From positions 1 through 52,173 of the IMG/VR virus record IMGVR_UViG_3300023199_000094: a stretch of DNA of 52,173 nucleotides; one strand, 5' to 3'. Under the pieces are notes generated by a model. It was given only the letters and a program-made list of their open reading frames with translations. It had not been told where the DNA came from and made no database searches. A program made the position numbers and the translations under genes. The stretch is from a virus. Positions 34,533 through 42,781 of the stretch are shown here, piece after piece (within the stretch, counting starts at the first letter, position 1; each line of letters begins with the position of its first letter).

Positions 34533-35513
34533 TTACGCATCTGTGGGCTTATCTGTAGCGAAAAAAGACTCCAGTAAAGCAGAAATCACACTCTCATGGC
34601 CCGGCTCCATAGCGACACGTCCGTATTGACGATCTCCATAAAGCGTGACGCGCTTCGAGTCTGCTCCAGCAGGGCCAATATCATGTACAAAACTGCTGCT
34701 GTTACCTGCAATCCAATCGGCTTCACGCAATACACGAAGGTAAATCTCTCTCGGTATGGTATTCGGATAGTAAATGACGAGACGCTTAAAGCTACCAGCA
34801 AAAGCCCTCCAAGCTTTCAGGATACGATCACTACCCGGCTCACCATTAGGGTTCATCACAATAAGATCTAAACCCATCTCTTCAGCCTGAGTATAAATGT
34901 CCTGAACGTACTCCTCATAAGGCTCATCTTTAGCCGTGTTCGGATGTAACCTCACTAAGGCATAAGGCCGCAACCAACCCTCAAAACCCTCCAAGCTTTC
35001 ATCAGGCTTATTAAACTCAGGAGGATACGACACCTGACGGCACGTAGTCGTCCAATTACAAGCAGCTGTAAGAAGACTTACCGCCACCTTTGCTGATTCA
35101 GTAGAGAAAGCATAAAGATGATGGGCCAGAAGACTCAAAGCATGTCTATACCGATCATCTAAACCTCCACTGCAATCACCAGCGTAAAGATGGTGTATCT
35201 GAGCACCTGTAAAGCGCCAACTGATCTCTAAAGCTGCCCGAAGATCAACATATCTATCTCCGAGTATCACAACATGGTCAGGAGGACACCTTTCTGCGAT
35301 AAAGTCAATATACTTCGGAAACTCCAAGACTGTAGACTCCCACCCCTTATCCTCCACAAGCTCAATAAGATTGGATGCTCGTGCACTATCACCTAGACAA
35401 TAAAAGTCCACAAACAAGTTAGGGTGCCCCTGTAACGCCGTAACTATAGGCTCCAGTAACCCCCAATCAGCCTGATCATAAGTCGTAAACGTGAAAGCTA
35501 CCGTCTTACTCAT
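34533..35513 (-). CDS. UDP-GlcNAc 2-epimerase family protein (NeuC-like)
   Basis: From ATG 35513 the protein has 326 residues. The start overlaps the upstream small gene as ATGA and has GGAG upstream, so it is preferred over a TTG at 35582. Motifs seen are LGDRYVDLRAAL, IHHLYAGDCSGGLDDRYRHA and LYAFSTESA. They correspond to the GDR-(E/D)xLAA, HxxGGExxGxxDDxxRH and STE segments of NeuC/WecB epimerases, which have a GT-B fold. NeuC turns UDP-GlcNAc into ManNAc, the first step to sialic acid. The usual HxxGGE is altered to HHLYAGDCSGG, so the activity may be modified. It is paired with a NeuD-like gene. Confidence 0.7.
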   Translation of the reverse strand: MSKTVAFTFTTYDQADWGLLEPIVTALQGHPNLFVDFYCLGDSARASNLIELVEDKGWESTVLEFPKYIDFIAERCPPDHVVILGDRYVDLRAALEISWRFTGAQIHHLYAGDCSGGLDDRYRHALSLLAHHLYAFSTESAKVAVSLLTAACNWTTTCRQVSYPPEFNKPDESLEGFEGWLRPYALVRLHPNTAKDEPYEEYVQDIYTQAEEMGLDLIVMNPNGEPGSDRILKAWRAFAGSFKRLVIYYPNTIPREIYLRVLREADWIAGNSSSFVHDIGPAGADSKRVTLYGDRQYGRVAMEPGHESVISALLESFFATDKPTDA

Positions 35514-35632
35514 GGTATACAAGCTCCACACGATCCAATGATAATTAACGTCGCCACAGCTCCTATACCAGCTAACACACAAGCTCTAAAAAACCCATAC
35601 CAGTCGAATACATCGTCATCAGGGTCAAACAT
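35510..35632 (-). CDS. Very small membrane protein, 40 residues
   Basis: The ATG at 35632 follows a strong site (GAGGAG, 5 nt spacing), and the TGA overlaps the epimerase ATG as ATGA. The product has an acidic N-terminus (MFDPDDDVFDW) and one hydrophobic helix (ACVLAGIGAVATLIIIG) ending near two cysteines. It links the NeuD-like and NeuC-like genes. Function is unknown; a membrane tether or leader peptide is possible. Confidence 0.55.
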   Translation of the reverse strand: MFDPDDDVFDWYGFFRACVLAGIGAVATLIIIGSCGACIP

Positions 35633-35634
35633 GA

Positions 35635-36390
35635 CTACTCCTCTGTATCAGTGACTTCTTCGTATTTATAGTGTCTCGGTCTTGACCTAAAGTTCTGCAT
35701 AGTAACCCCATCCTGCACATCATGACAAACGTTAGAGCCCATCTGAATGAAAGCTCTTTCACCGATAGAAAATGCAGGAGCAACCTTACTGCCAGCGCCT
35801 ATAAAGACGTCTTTACCAACCGTCACAGACCCACACAGAATAGTACCGGGACCAATAAAAGCATTCTCGCCGACTGTACAATCATGTTCCACTATAGCAT
35901 GCGTGTTTACCAAAGCGCCACAGTGTATATTAGCACGGGCACCAATATGTACGCCGGGATGTATCACAGATCCATTATTAATCAGGACGTGTGCTGAAGG
36001 ATCAACATATGCCGCTGGATGTATAAAAGTGTGGTAAGGGATACCGTGAAATTCAGCCATCTTACGAGCTAAACGCCACAAAGCATTGCGTCCAATAGCT
36101 CTCGTCATAGTTACACAAGTCTCTTTTGATAATTTCTCAAGTACTTTTTCACTATTCAAAGCTGTCCATAAGTCCCCTACATACCTCACTCTCTCCGAAT
36201 ACTGCTGCATTAAAGCCTGTAAAGCAGGGTGTAATTTAGGTTCAGGAGCTCCCTTATGCCGTAATGCACCTATCCAAATATGATCCTCTGCACCATAAGA
36301 TAGAAGAGAGTCAATCTTACCTATATCAATCATCCACTGTGCAATAAGACTCGCTTCGCTGCCGCACCCCGCAAGTAAATAGATATTCAT
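35635..36390 (-). CDS. NeuD/PglD-like sugar O- or N-acyltransferase
   Basis: This 251-residue protein has an N-terminal Rossmann-like domain (MNIYLLAGCGSEASLIAQWM) followed by a left-handed beta-helix of hexapeptide repeats (IHPGVHIGARANIHCGALVN, 'AIVEHDCTVGENAFIGPG', 'VTVGKDVFIGAGS'). This is the layout of NeuD, PglD and related acyltransferases that modify sialic or bacillosamine-type sugars. The conserved active-site His of the family probably lies in AIVEHDC. It is next to an epimerase-family gene, which suggests the phage alters a host glycan or decorates its own proteins. Confidence 0.75.
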   Translation of the reverse strand: MNIYLLAGCGSEASLIAQWMIDIGKIDSLLSYGAEDHIWIGALRHKGAPEPKLHPALQALMQQYSERVRYVGDLWTALNSEKVLEKLSKETCVTMTRAIGRNALWRLARKMAEFHGIPYHTFIHPAAYVDPSAHVLINNGSVIHPGVHIGARANIHCGALVNTHAIVEHDCTVGENAFIGPGTILCGSVTVGKDVFIGAGSKVAPAFSIGERAFIQMGSNVCHDVQDGVTMQNFRSRPRHYKYEEVTDTEE

Positions 36391-36761
36391 ACATCTTCCT
36401 CGTTTCTAATCTCCGGCGGTTTACGAAGTATCTCATTATGATCCTCTTCTAAACACACGAAAAACGGACGCAAACACCCTTTTTCTTGTTTATTCTCTTT
36501 ATCGAGTAATACTGACGGAAATACAGGCTCCGTTTCGAGTTTGGATTGAAAACTGGGCGCTGGTCTCCAATCTTTAGGCTCGGCATTTGAAACTTCGTAA
36601 TCTTGTAGGGCTAAAGAGATAGGAAGCTCTGAATAGTTCGTCATCAAAATAGATAACACAGTATGACACTCATTACACAAACCTATATCTTTTCCATCTA
36701 TGTCATGCATCTGTGTTATCGGCCTAGAACAAGGGCACTGTCCTTTAAACATCAGACTCAC
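36387..36761 (-). CDS. Unknown protein with Cys motifs
   Basis: Likely start GTG 36761, with GGAGG 10 nt upstream; the frame also opens at TTG 36770 and ATG 36752. It has about 124 residues. The N-terminal third has CPCSR and CNECH, possibly a zinc ribbon. The remainder is Pro/Glu-rich. The stop overlaps the NeuD-like start as ATGA. The function is unknown. Confidence 0.5.
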   Translation of the reverse strand: MSLMFKGQCPCSRPITQMHDIDGKDIGLCNECHTVLSILMTNYSELPISLALQDYEVSNAEPKDWRPAPSFQSKLETEPVFPSVLLDKENKQEKGCLRPFFVCLEEDHNEILRKPPEIRNEEDV

Positions 36762-36853
36762 ATTTTCCAATCCTCCGTAGTATTTGTCTCTGGTATAGAG
36801 TCCGAGACAATCTCAACGCACGGAGTGCAGACTAATTTCTTTAAAGAGTGCAA
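36758..36853 (-). CDS. Possible 31-residue Cys-motif peptide
   Basis: The frame from TTG 36853 to TGA 36758 encodes a 31-residue peptide with a CTPC motif. Its stop overlaps the GTG start of the next gene as GTGA, the coupling style of this phage. There is no clear ribosome site at the TTG. Apart from this peptide the gap 36771-36868 holds nothing recognisable. Confidence 0.25.
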   Translation of the reverse strand: MHSLKKLVCTPCVEIVSDSIPETNTTEDWKM

Positions 36854-36868
36854 ATAAACATTTCCATA

Positions 36869-37372
36869 TCACTTTTTTAATTCTTTTGAACTGTCTTTAC
36901 GAGCCTGTTGAGACGGTGACTTGTCCTCTTTCATACTTGCAACAAGTTTTGTTTTCTCTGTATCAGATGTTTCTTTCGCTCTCAGGGAGGCGGTTAAGAT
37001 ATCTACTTGTCTTTCTTTAATGTGGTGTAAATCACTCTGGATATCTTTAACTATAAGCTCTTGTCTTTCGTCTGCCGCTGCAATCGCCGCCAAAAGCTCA
37101 TTCTGCGCTTTCGCAGTAAGAGTACCGTCTTTTAAAATCAAAATCAACTCAGTGTTTTGTTTCACAAGATCATAAATATTCTTTTCGAGGCTCTCTATTC
37201 GGGTGGCGAGCTCTGCTACACTGCTGCTTACAACCTTGTACATAAGGTAAAGACCAAACCCGCCTATACCTAACTGAGCGATAGCGTCAAGAGCCGTGCT
37301 CCCTGTGTTGACGGCTAAAATAGAGCACGAAGACAATGCCCCAATGACTGACATTTCTGCTATTTGCCACAT
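36869..37372 (-). CDS. Membrane-anchored coiled-coil protein, BhlA-holin-like topology
   Basis: This 167-residue protein has a hydrophobic stretch near residues 28-50 (IAQLGIGGFGLYLMYKVV), followed by a long coiled coil (LATRIESLEKNIYDLVKQN ...) and a Lys/Ser-rich tail. The short N-terminal membrane helix plus coil resembles BhlA/UviB-type holins, but the coil is longer than usual. There is no lysin beside it. The alternative is a virion or membrane protein of unknown role. Confidence 0.45.
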   Translation of the reverse strand: MWQIAEMSVIGALSSCSILAVNTGSTALDAIAQLGIGGFGLYLMYKVVSSSVAELATRIESLEKNIYDLVKQNTELILILKDGTLTAKAQNELLAAIAAADERQELIVKDIQSDLHHIKERQVDILTASLRAKETSDTEKTKLVASMKEDKSPSQQARKDSSKELKK

Positions 37373-37394
37373 GTTTATAACCTAGTTGTTTGTC

Positions 37395-39650
37395 TTAAGG
37401 ACCGAGCCAAGGGGCCATATCAGCTGAAATACCTTTGACAGCTACAATGGCATCTCTATTTAATTTTTGATTAGCTACATTGTACGGACCGTGCCAGGCA
37501 GCAGAAAAATGCGCTATGTCCCAATCTACATTTACATTACCGATAGAAGTCGGAGCGGACCCACTTGTAAAACTATTAGTGTTACTTGTATTAACTTTTA
37601 CGCCGTTTAGCCAAAACTCTTGAGGACTGCCGTTGGAAGTTAAAGCAACATACTGCCACTCTCCAGTACCTATGATACTTTTACCAAGATCATAGTCTAA
37701 ACCGCTAGTTGAACCCCAGCAACTTAGGACAGTATTACCTGCGCCCGAAACGTAAAACCCAAGTCTATAATAAGGCTGTCCGCCAGAATTTGGTCTTATT
37801 AACTCTTCAATAGTGGCGTCGGGGGAGTCTTTATCGTTGAGTCTAAAAACAAACTCATAAATTACCCTGTTGCCCGACACAGGACAGTTAATATTTTGCG
37901 TCCATTTCGGAGGCGATGCCGTCGGATGTGTTACCTCATAAGGCTGCACACGATCCATACTGTACCAATTACCTTTTTTAACTGGTTTAGACGGTCCGGG
38001 AAACTCTGTAAATAGAAAACTAAAATCTAAAGAGTCTCCGTTAGGCGCACCAAGTAAAGGATCACGTCCCCAATAATCTATCACAAACTGTTCTGTCAAG
38101 TCTTCATCAAAACCATAAAGCCAACCTGCACGGCAAGTATTACTTTCAAAATCCCCAAATTCAGGGGTGGAGTACCCTTCAACGGCAAGAGACTCGTGAT
38201 ACGTTGGTTCTGCAAAAACATCAAAAGGGTCTGACAAAGCTGTCGTGATATCCGGGTCGTCCGCTACCGCCAACAGACGTACATCTATCAAATCATTTTC
38301 GATATCTGAAACAGATAATTCGTCAAAGGTCACAACACCCGCGACAGCTTGTTTCGTAATAACACCAGATACCTCGCCTTCGGCCGGTGAAGCACCTGTA
38401 TTAGTCCTTATACCAACAGTCACTTTAGTAATGTAGTCGTTGAGCTCAATGCTCGTATCGGCTTTACGTAAAGTAATCTGCGGAGACGGTGAAATAAGAT
38501 CATCTTCGATAGCGTCCGTCGGTTGGACTTCCCATTGTAAATAATCACTTTCAATCTCAACCGACTGAGGATTCGTCTCGGAGACTACGCGGATAATCCA
38601 CACACACTTAGCATACACCGGCACAGTCTCTGACGCCCCCGAAGCGTCGAGATACTGCGGAGACGAGGGATCAGACGGGTCGTAGTCAGGATTCACGACC
38701 TGCGGGCCTGTGAAGCCATCCACAGGAAACGGCCCACTGTCATAGTTGCCGCTGGGTACAGTGGACGTACGCCCACCACCCATAAGAGCAATATCAGTGT
38801 CGGCACCCGCTGTCACGTCAAATAGACCTTCTAAATGCTCCGTACCGTCATAAGGCGGGTTCGGGTAATGGTTGTGGTCCCTAATCTGGTCTTCAAAAAT
38901 CTGCCCTAATTCGCCCGTAGAGGCGTTATCATCTGAACCTCTCAGGAAGACGCCACCATCTGCTCGATCCAACACACCAGTGGCATTATTCAAGTCAGGA
39001 AGCTGTACGCCAAACAAAGGTGAAAACGGGTTGTCTACAAACTGACCGTCACAGCGAAGATAACCATTGGGTAGTTCAATCGAGCGGCCAGCTTCGGCTA
39101 AAAGATTAGGGAACCAAGCGATAACCGCTCCAATAGGCGTAACGTTTCGATCATCAAAAAGATCACCTATTTCGCCTTTAGGACCTTCATAGCGGTATCC
39201 AGACCACTTAAAAGGCGTAGCGTAACCAGAAACATTACCATTAATTGTCAAGATGCCGGTTTTATAGTCAAAAAACCAATCTAGAGCATCCGTTGGGAAA
39301 ATCTGGTTATCGTTGTTATCAAATAACATGCCTTCAAAATCGGCACCAAACTTATCACTAATCCAATCAACTAAACGGGCCGCGCCAGCGGACCCTGTTT
39401 CAGATAAATACCACGATTGTGAATCCGAAACCGAACTATCTTCAATAAAAGTTATTTTGTCATAAAATACGGCATTACCTAAAACTTCAGTAACACCGGG
39501 GTCATTCTGAACAATGGTACCTGTCCACATTTCACTGAAACTGATATTTACAGTCTCCGCGCCAACCTCTTCATAAATAGCCTTATCTTCACTCGTAACC
39601 CTCTTGTTTAAGAGAATCTTCTGAGACCTGTCAATAGGATCAGTACTCAT
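37395..39650 (-). CDS. Tail fibre with collar domain and LamG-like C-terminus
   Basis: This 751-residue protein has a phage tail-collar domain at about residues 185-320: 'VTPIGAVIAWFPN', 'LPNGYLRCDGQFV', 'PLFGVQLPDLN', 'GGVFLRGSD'. The last ~200 residues look like a concanavalin/LamG jelly roll (VIYEFVFRLND, GEWQYVALTSNGSPQEFWLN) that may bind a surface glycan. A DPSDPSSP linker lies between. The architecture is that of a receptor-binding tail fibre or tip protein. Confidence 0.75.
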   Translation of the reverse strand: MSTDPIDRSQKILLNKRVTSEDKAIYEEVGAETVNISFSEMWTGTIVQNDPGVTEVLGNAVFYDKITFIEDSSVSDSQSWYLSETGSAGAARLVDWISDKFGADFEGMLFDNNDNQIFPTDALDWFFDYKTGILTINGNVSGYATPFKWSGYRYEGPKGEIGDLFDDRNVTPIGAVIAWFPNLLAEAGRSIELPNGYLRCDGQFVDNPFSPLFGVQLPDLNNATGVLDRADGGVFLRGSDDNASTGELGQIFEDQIRDHNHYPNPPYDGTEHLEGLFDVTAGADTDIALMGGGRTSTVPSGNYDSGPFPVDGFTGPQVVNPDYDPSDPSSPQYLDASGASETVPVYAKCVWIIRVVSETNPQSVEIESDYLQWEVQPTDAIEDDLISPSPQITLRKADTSIELNDYITKVTVGIRTNTGASPAEGEVSGVITKQAVAGVVTFDELSVSDIENDLIDVRLLAVADDPDITTALSDPFDVFAEPTYHESLAVEGYSTPEFGDFESNTCRAGWLYGFDEDLTEQFVIDYWGRDPLLGAPNGDSLDFSFLFTEFPGPSKPVKKGNWYSMDRVQPYEVTHPTASPPKWTQNINCPVSGNRVIYEFVFRLNDKDSPDATIEELIRPNSGGQPYYRLGFYVSGAGNTVLSCWGSTSGLDYDLGKSIIGTGEWQYVALTSNGSPQEFWLNGVKVNTSNTNSFTSGSAPTSIGNVNVDWDIAHFSAAWHGPYNVANQKLNRDAIVAVKGISADMAPWLGP

Positions 39651-39657
39651 AAACTCC

Positions 39658-41217
39658 TCACGAACTAGTGATATTAGTGATACTATCGTTATTATTACGG
39701 AAAATGATAATCACTCGATATTCATTACCGTTGTCACCGGTGCTAGCGGTTCCAAAAGAAAAGTTTACAGTTCCCGCTGACCCACTAGTGCGGGCACCTT
39801 GGCTATTAGCTCGAGAACTTCCCGAACCATCCCCATTGTCATCGCCAAACACACGACCAAGGTCAAAATACAAATCGTCATCATCTAGTTGCAACAAAAC
39901 ATTTAAATCACCAGTACCATAAGGGTCTATATCAATAAATGAAATACCAGAAAACGTCAGAGCGCCATTACTAGCGGATGCTTTAGTGAATTTGCGCTGA
40001 TACTCCTGATCTCCTGTCTTTGCAGGGTAGTCAGTATCACCGTACACAAGCGTACCATTTCTAACCTGAGCATCGCCATTATCCAACGAAGTGGTCGAGT
40101 CAAACGAAGTATCAGTATCGTTTTCTAGTCGTTTATCCTCATCTAGGAAAGCGTCCGTGGTGTTTGTAGACACAACACCATAAGTATTGATACGTCGAGA
40201 AAGAGCCGACGCCGAATCTGAGACTTGCTGTCCATCCGGTTTGTTAAGATCAACGGACAATACGGCATCGTTAGCTCCCGAAGAGCCATCCGCCCCTAAA
40301 GTAACTAATTCATTAGAAATAGCAAAAGTGTCATTTACACTAGGGACAGAACCAGGATTAACCGCTTTATTAACGGTGCCTGCGTTATCTGTAATTCTCG
40401 AAACCGCCGATGGGTGGTACGTCTTACGGAATATACCGGACGCCGCGGTATAGGATACGTCAAACGTTGAGCCAACTCCATAGTGGTTAATACCGGATAA
40501 CCACTTATCTACCGGAGTGTTTTCAGCCGACGTAGGCGACACATCGAACGCCGGCGCAGAAGCAACATCATCATGATAAACAGTTGTGACGTTAGTGTCA
40601 CCTGCTTCATCGTGTTTAATTACGATCTGCTTACGACCTTCTGTCAAGGTAAGATTGGCTTGGGCATTTGCTTTTTGCCAAATGTCGTTATAAACATCTA
40701 ACGCTGTAACTTCTAAATCAACTCCAACACCCACCCCATTATCGGCGATAGAGTAAACTTCTTGGTCAACGCCGTCGCACTCTAATGTAAGCACACCAGC
40801 CGAAGACTGGTTATTAGCCTGTCCAGCACGAAAACGATCGGCTGTATTAGGCGTCGAGGCGACTATAGTAGAGTCGTTGGTTACATTTTGTACAGTAGTA
40901 CCGGCCGTGGTAACCCAATCACCAGAAAGACCGTTGGGTAAAACACCTGTGTAAAAAGAAGCACCGCTTAAAACCAAACTCTGACCAGTCAACAAGCCAG
41001 CTTGAGGATCTGCTAAAGCCAACAAAAGCTTATTGACAGAATCAAACGTATTGGCAACGGTATCCGTACTGGCCATAGGTAAAACACCATCAGTATAATC
41101 ACCGTCTGACGGAATGCCTATAGTACCAGTAGTGCCGTCCCCGCCACCACCGCCTATACCCGACCCTTCAAAAACACTACCTCCTACAGGAAAACTATAG
41201 TTAATATCTTTAGCCAT
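39658..41217 (-). CDS. Probable virion / fibre protein
   Basis: This 519-residue protein is low in Lys/Cys and rich in Asp/Ser/Thr/Gly/Asn. It has an N-terminal Gly-rich linker (GIGGGGGDGTTGTIG), long beta-type repeats in the middle and a C-terminal jelly-roll-like segment. No enzymatic motif is seen. Composition and position beside the collar fibre gene indicate a fibre or base structural protein. Confidence 0.55.
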   Translation of the reverse strand: MAKDINYSFPVGGSVFEGSGIGGGGGDGTTGTIGIPSDGDYTDGVLPMASTDTVANTFDSVNKLLLALADPQAGLLTGQSLVLSGASFYTGVLPNGLSGDWVTTAGTTVQNVTNDSTIVASTPNTADRFRAGQANNQSSAGVLTLECDGVDQEVYSIADNGVGVGVDLEVTALDVYNDIWQKANAQANLTLTEGRKQIVIKHDEAGDTNVTTVYHDDVASAPAFDVSPTSAENTPVDKWLSGINHYGVGSTFDVSYTAASGIFRKTYHPSAVSRITDNAGTVNKAVNPGSVPSVNDTFAISNELVTLGADGSSGANDAVLSVDLNKPDGQQVSDSASALSRRINTYGVVSTNTTDAFLDEDKRLENDTDTSFDSTTSLDNGDAQVRNGTLVYGDTDYPAKTGDQEYQRKFTKASASNGALTFSGISFIDIDPYGTGDLNVLLQLDDDDLYFDLGRVFGDDNGDGSGSSRANSQGARTSGSAGTVNFSFGTASTGDNGNEYRVIIIFRNNNDSITNITSS

Positions 41218-41226
41218 AACAGACTC

Positions 41227-41676
41227 CTATCGAATGTTTTTACCCATTAGACAAAGCGCTAAAGATACATCCAGTCCTGAATCTTGATAGATATAAACGG
41301 TTTCTGGGTCAATGTTAAACGTCGAAATGCCTGGAGTAGCGCATGTGCCGGCACCCGTACCGTCAACGGTAGCGGCAGGGATAGGTACACCAAAATCTCT
41401 GGTGACTTGATCATCCCCCCACCACACACACGTTGCGCTAAAGTTAAGCACCATCCAGCCAATTAACTCTAAAGTTTTAATAGGTAATTCAGAGGCGGAA
41501 GGATCGCCAGAAGGGTCTCCGTCAATAGCGTCAAACACTCGTATAGGCGTATCGTTAGGTATAGTCAGCTCAAACCATCTATTATCACCCCAGTCACCGG
41601 GGATTACGGCCCCAACGGGAACGTTATCCGCTCTTGGAAAAGAGTCGGGAATTTGCCGCATGTTTTCGCCGCTCAT
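41227..41676 (-). CDS. Unknown small virion-type protein
   Basis: This 149-residue beta-rich protein contains the GDPSGDPSAS motif found in other putative virion proteins of this phage. The start overlaps the upstream stop as ATGA (41673-41676). No family was recognised. Confidence 0.5.
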   Translation of the reverse strand: MSGENMRQIPDSFPRADNVPVGAVIPGDWGDNRWFELTIPNDTPIRVFDAIDGDPSGDPSASELPIKTLELIGWMVLNFSATCVWWGDDQVTRDFGVPIPAATVDGTGAGTCATPGISTFNIDPETVYIYQDSGLDVSLALCLMGKNIR

Positions 41677-42266
41677 TTTTTACTTTCCTTGTCTTTTACA
41701 ATAGCTTCACCTAAAACGCCTAGGCGTTTACGCAACTCTTCTTGCAAGCTAGGGGGAAGGGCTGTAGATGTATTTTTAGCAATTGATTGCGAAGCTTCCG
41801 AAACACCCATTGCAGCCGTCGCCTGCATAACCTCGGCAATCTGAAGACCAAATTTTTGTCTATCCGTTGACAGTCTTTGCGATAGACTCATCAATAACTC
41901 TATCGGCATAGGAGCAGTAACGATCTTTTGAAACAGTGTGCTCAACACCGCAGAGATACACTTATCATAGTCAACAATCCGAGCTTCGGCACTCTCAATC
42001 CAATTAATTAAGACAGTCGGATCTTTCTTTAAAGATTCTCTAGCGGTGAACAGGTCTCTCTGTGTGAACGCTTTATGAAAAGATTTATAATTTAAGCCGT
42101 GAACACTGCAGAATACCGAAAATTTATCATGCGGACCGGTTAACCACTCCTGTATTATATGGTTCTGACCGTGCGCTTTTAAATCAGACCATTTAACTAA
42201 AATGTCAACTTCCGCATCGCCATCAAGTAACGATGGAGGCTTGATAGGTTTGTTTGGCATGTTCAT
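41673..42266 (-). CDS. Helix-turn-helix-like protein, candidate small terminase
   Basis: In this 197-residue, mostly helical protein the N-terminal segment (about residues 36-66) runs IIQEWLTG, KFSVFCSVHGLNYKSFHKAF, resembling a helix-turn-helix of small terminases. The C-terminal half is coil-like and could oligomerise. The gene is far (about 18 kb) from the large terminase gene, but no other small-terminase candidate is seen. A regulator is equally possible. Confidence 0.4.
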   Translation of the reverse strand: MNMPNKPIKPPSLLDGDAEVDILVKWSDLKAHGQNHIIQEWLTGPHDKFSVFCSVHGLNYKSFHKAFTQRDLFTARESLKKDPTVLINWIESAEARIVDYDKCISAVLSTLFQKIVTAPMPIELLMSLSQRLSTDRQKFGLQIAEVMQATAAMGVSEASQSIAKNTSTALPPSLQEELRKRLGVLGEAIVKDKESKK

Positions 42267-42268
42267 AG

Positions 42269-42727
42269 TTACTCATTATCCCATACGCCCCTCTTCGGTT
42301 TCGGAACAGGCGGTCCCGGTAAGGACGGGCGTTCGTCTTCAGAGAGGGTCAGAGTGTTCTTGGGTTCGATCGGTACGGGTCTTTTGCTCTCATATCTTCG
42401 ACGAACTTTTGACGCTTTAGGTTCTTTACTAACCGGAATACGCCTTCTTGAAGGTCGTGGAGCTACACGTTTTGGCTTCTCGACTCCAGTGACGTCGTGG
42501 TCGATCTCAATCGATTCTAGCGTCTCTGGTTGTTTCACTTCAAAAGCAGCAAAAGTTTGAGCACTCCTGTAGCTTACAACGCGCCCATCGTCAAGTCGAA
42601 CCTCAACTGTCCGACGACCTGCCCGACCGCCTTCTAAGATGCGCGACACCACCCCTCGCATCGATTTATTCGATAGGTAAATACGGTGACCTGCCTTAAC
42701 AGTGAAAAAATTCGCTCTTTTATGCAC
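42269..42727 (-). CDS. Small basic protein with SH3-like N-terminus
   Basis: In this 152-residue protein the N-terminal ~60 residues (GHRIYLSNKSMRGVVSRILEG, 'VEVRLDDGRVVSYRS') look like a KOW/SH3-type beta barrel. The rest is a Lys/Arg/Pro-rich disordered tail. Such proteins often bind nucleic acid. It lies just after a hairpin terminator. Function is unknown. Confidence 0.5.
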   Translation of the reverse strand: MHKRANFFTVKAGHRIYLSNKSMRGVVSRILEGGRAGRRTVEVRLDDGRVVSYRSAQTFAAFEVKQPETLESIEIDHDVTGVEKPKRVAPRPSRRRIPVSKEPKASKVRRRYESKRPVPIEPKNTLTLSEDERPSLPGPPVPKPKRGVWDNE

Positions 42728-42740
42728 AGTAACCCCCTAT

Positions 42741-42768
42741 AAAAACAGCCCCGTTAGGGGCTATTTTT
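42741..42768. terminator. Short bidirectional-type terminator
   Basis: The stem AGCCCC/GGGGCT (42747-42752 with 42757-42762, loop GTTA) is flanked by A5 and T5, so a U-tract follows on either strand. It separates the ParB-like gene from the basic protein gene. Confidence 0.7.
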
Positions 42769-42781
42769 ACAAATACTTATT

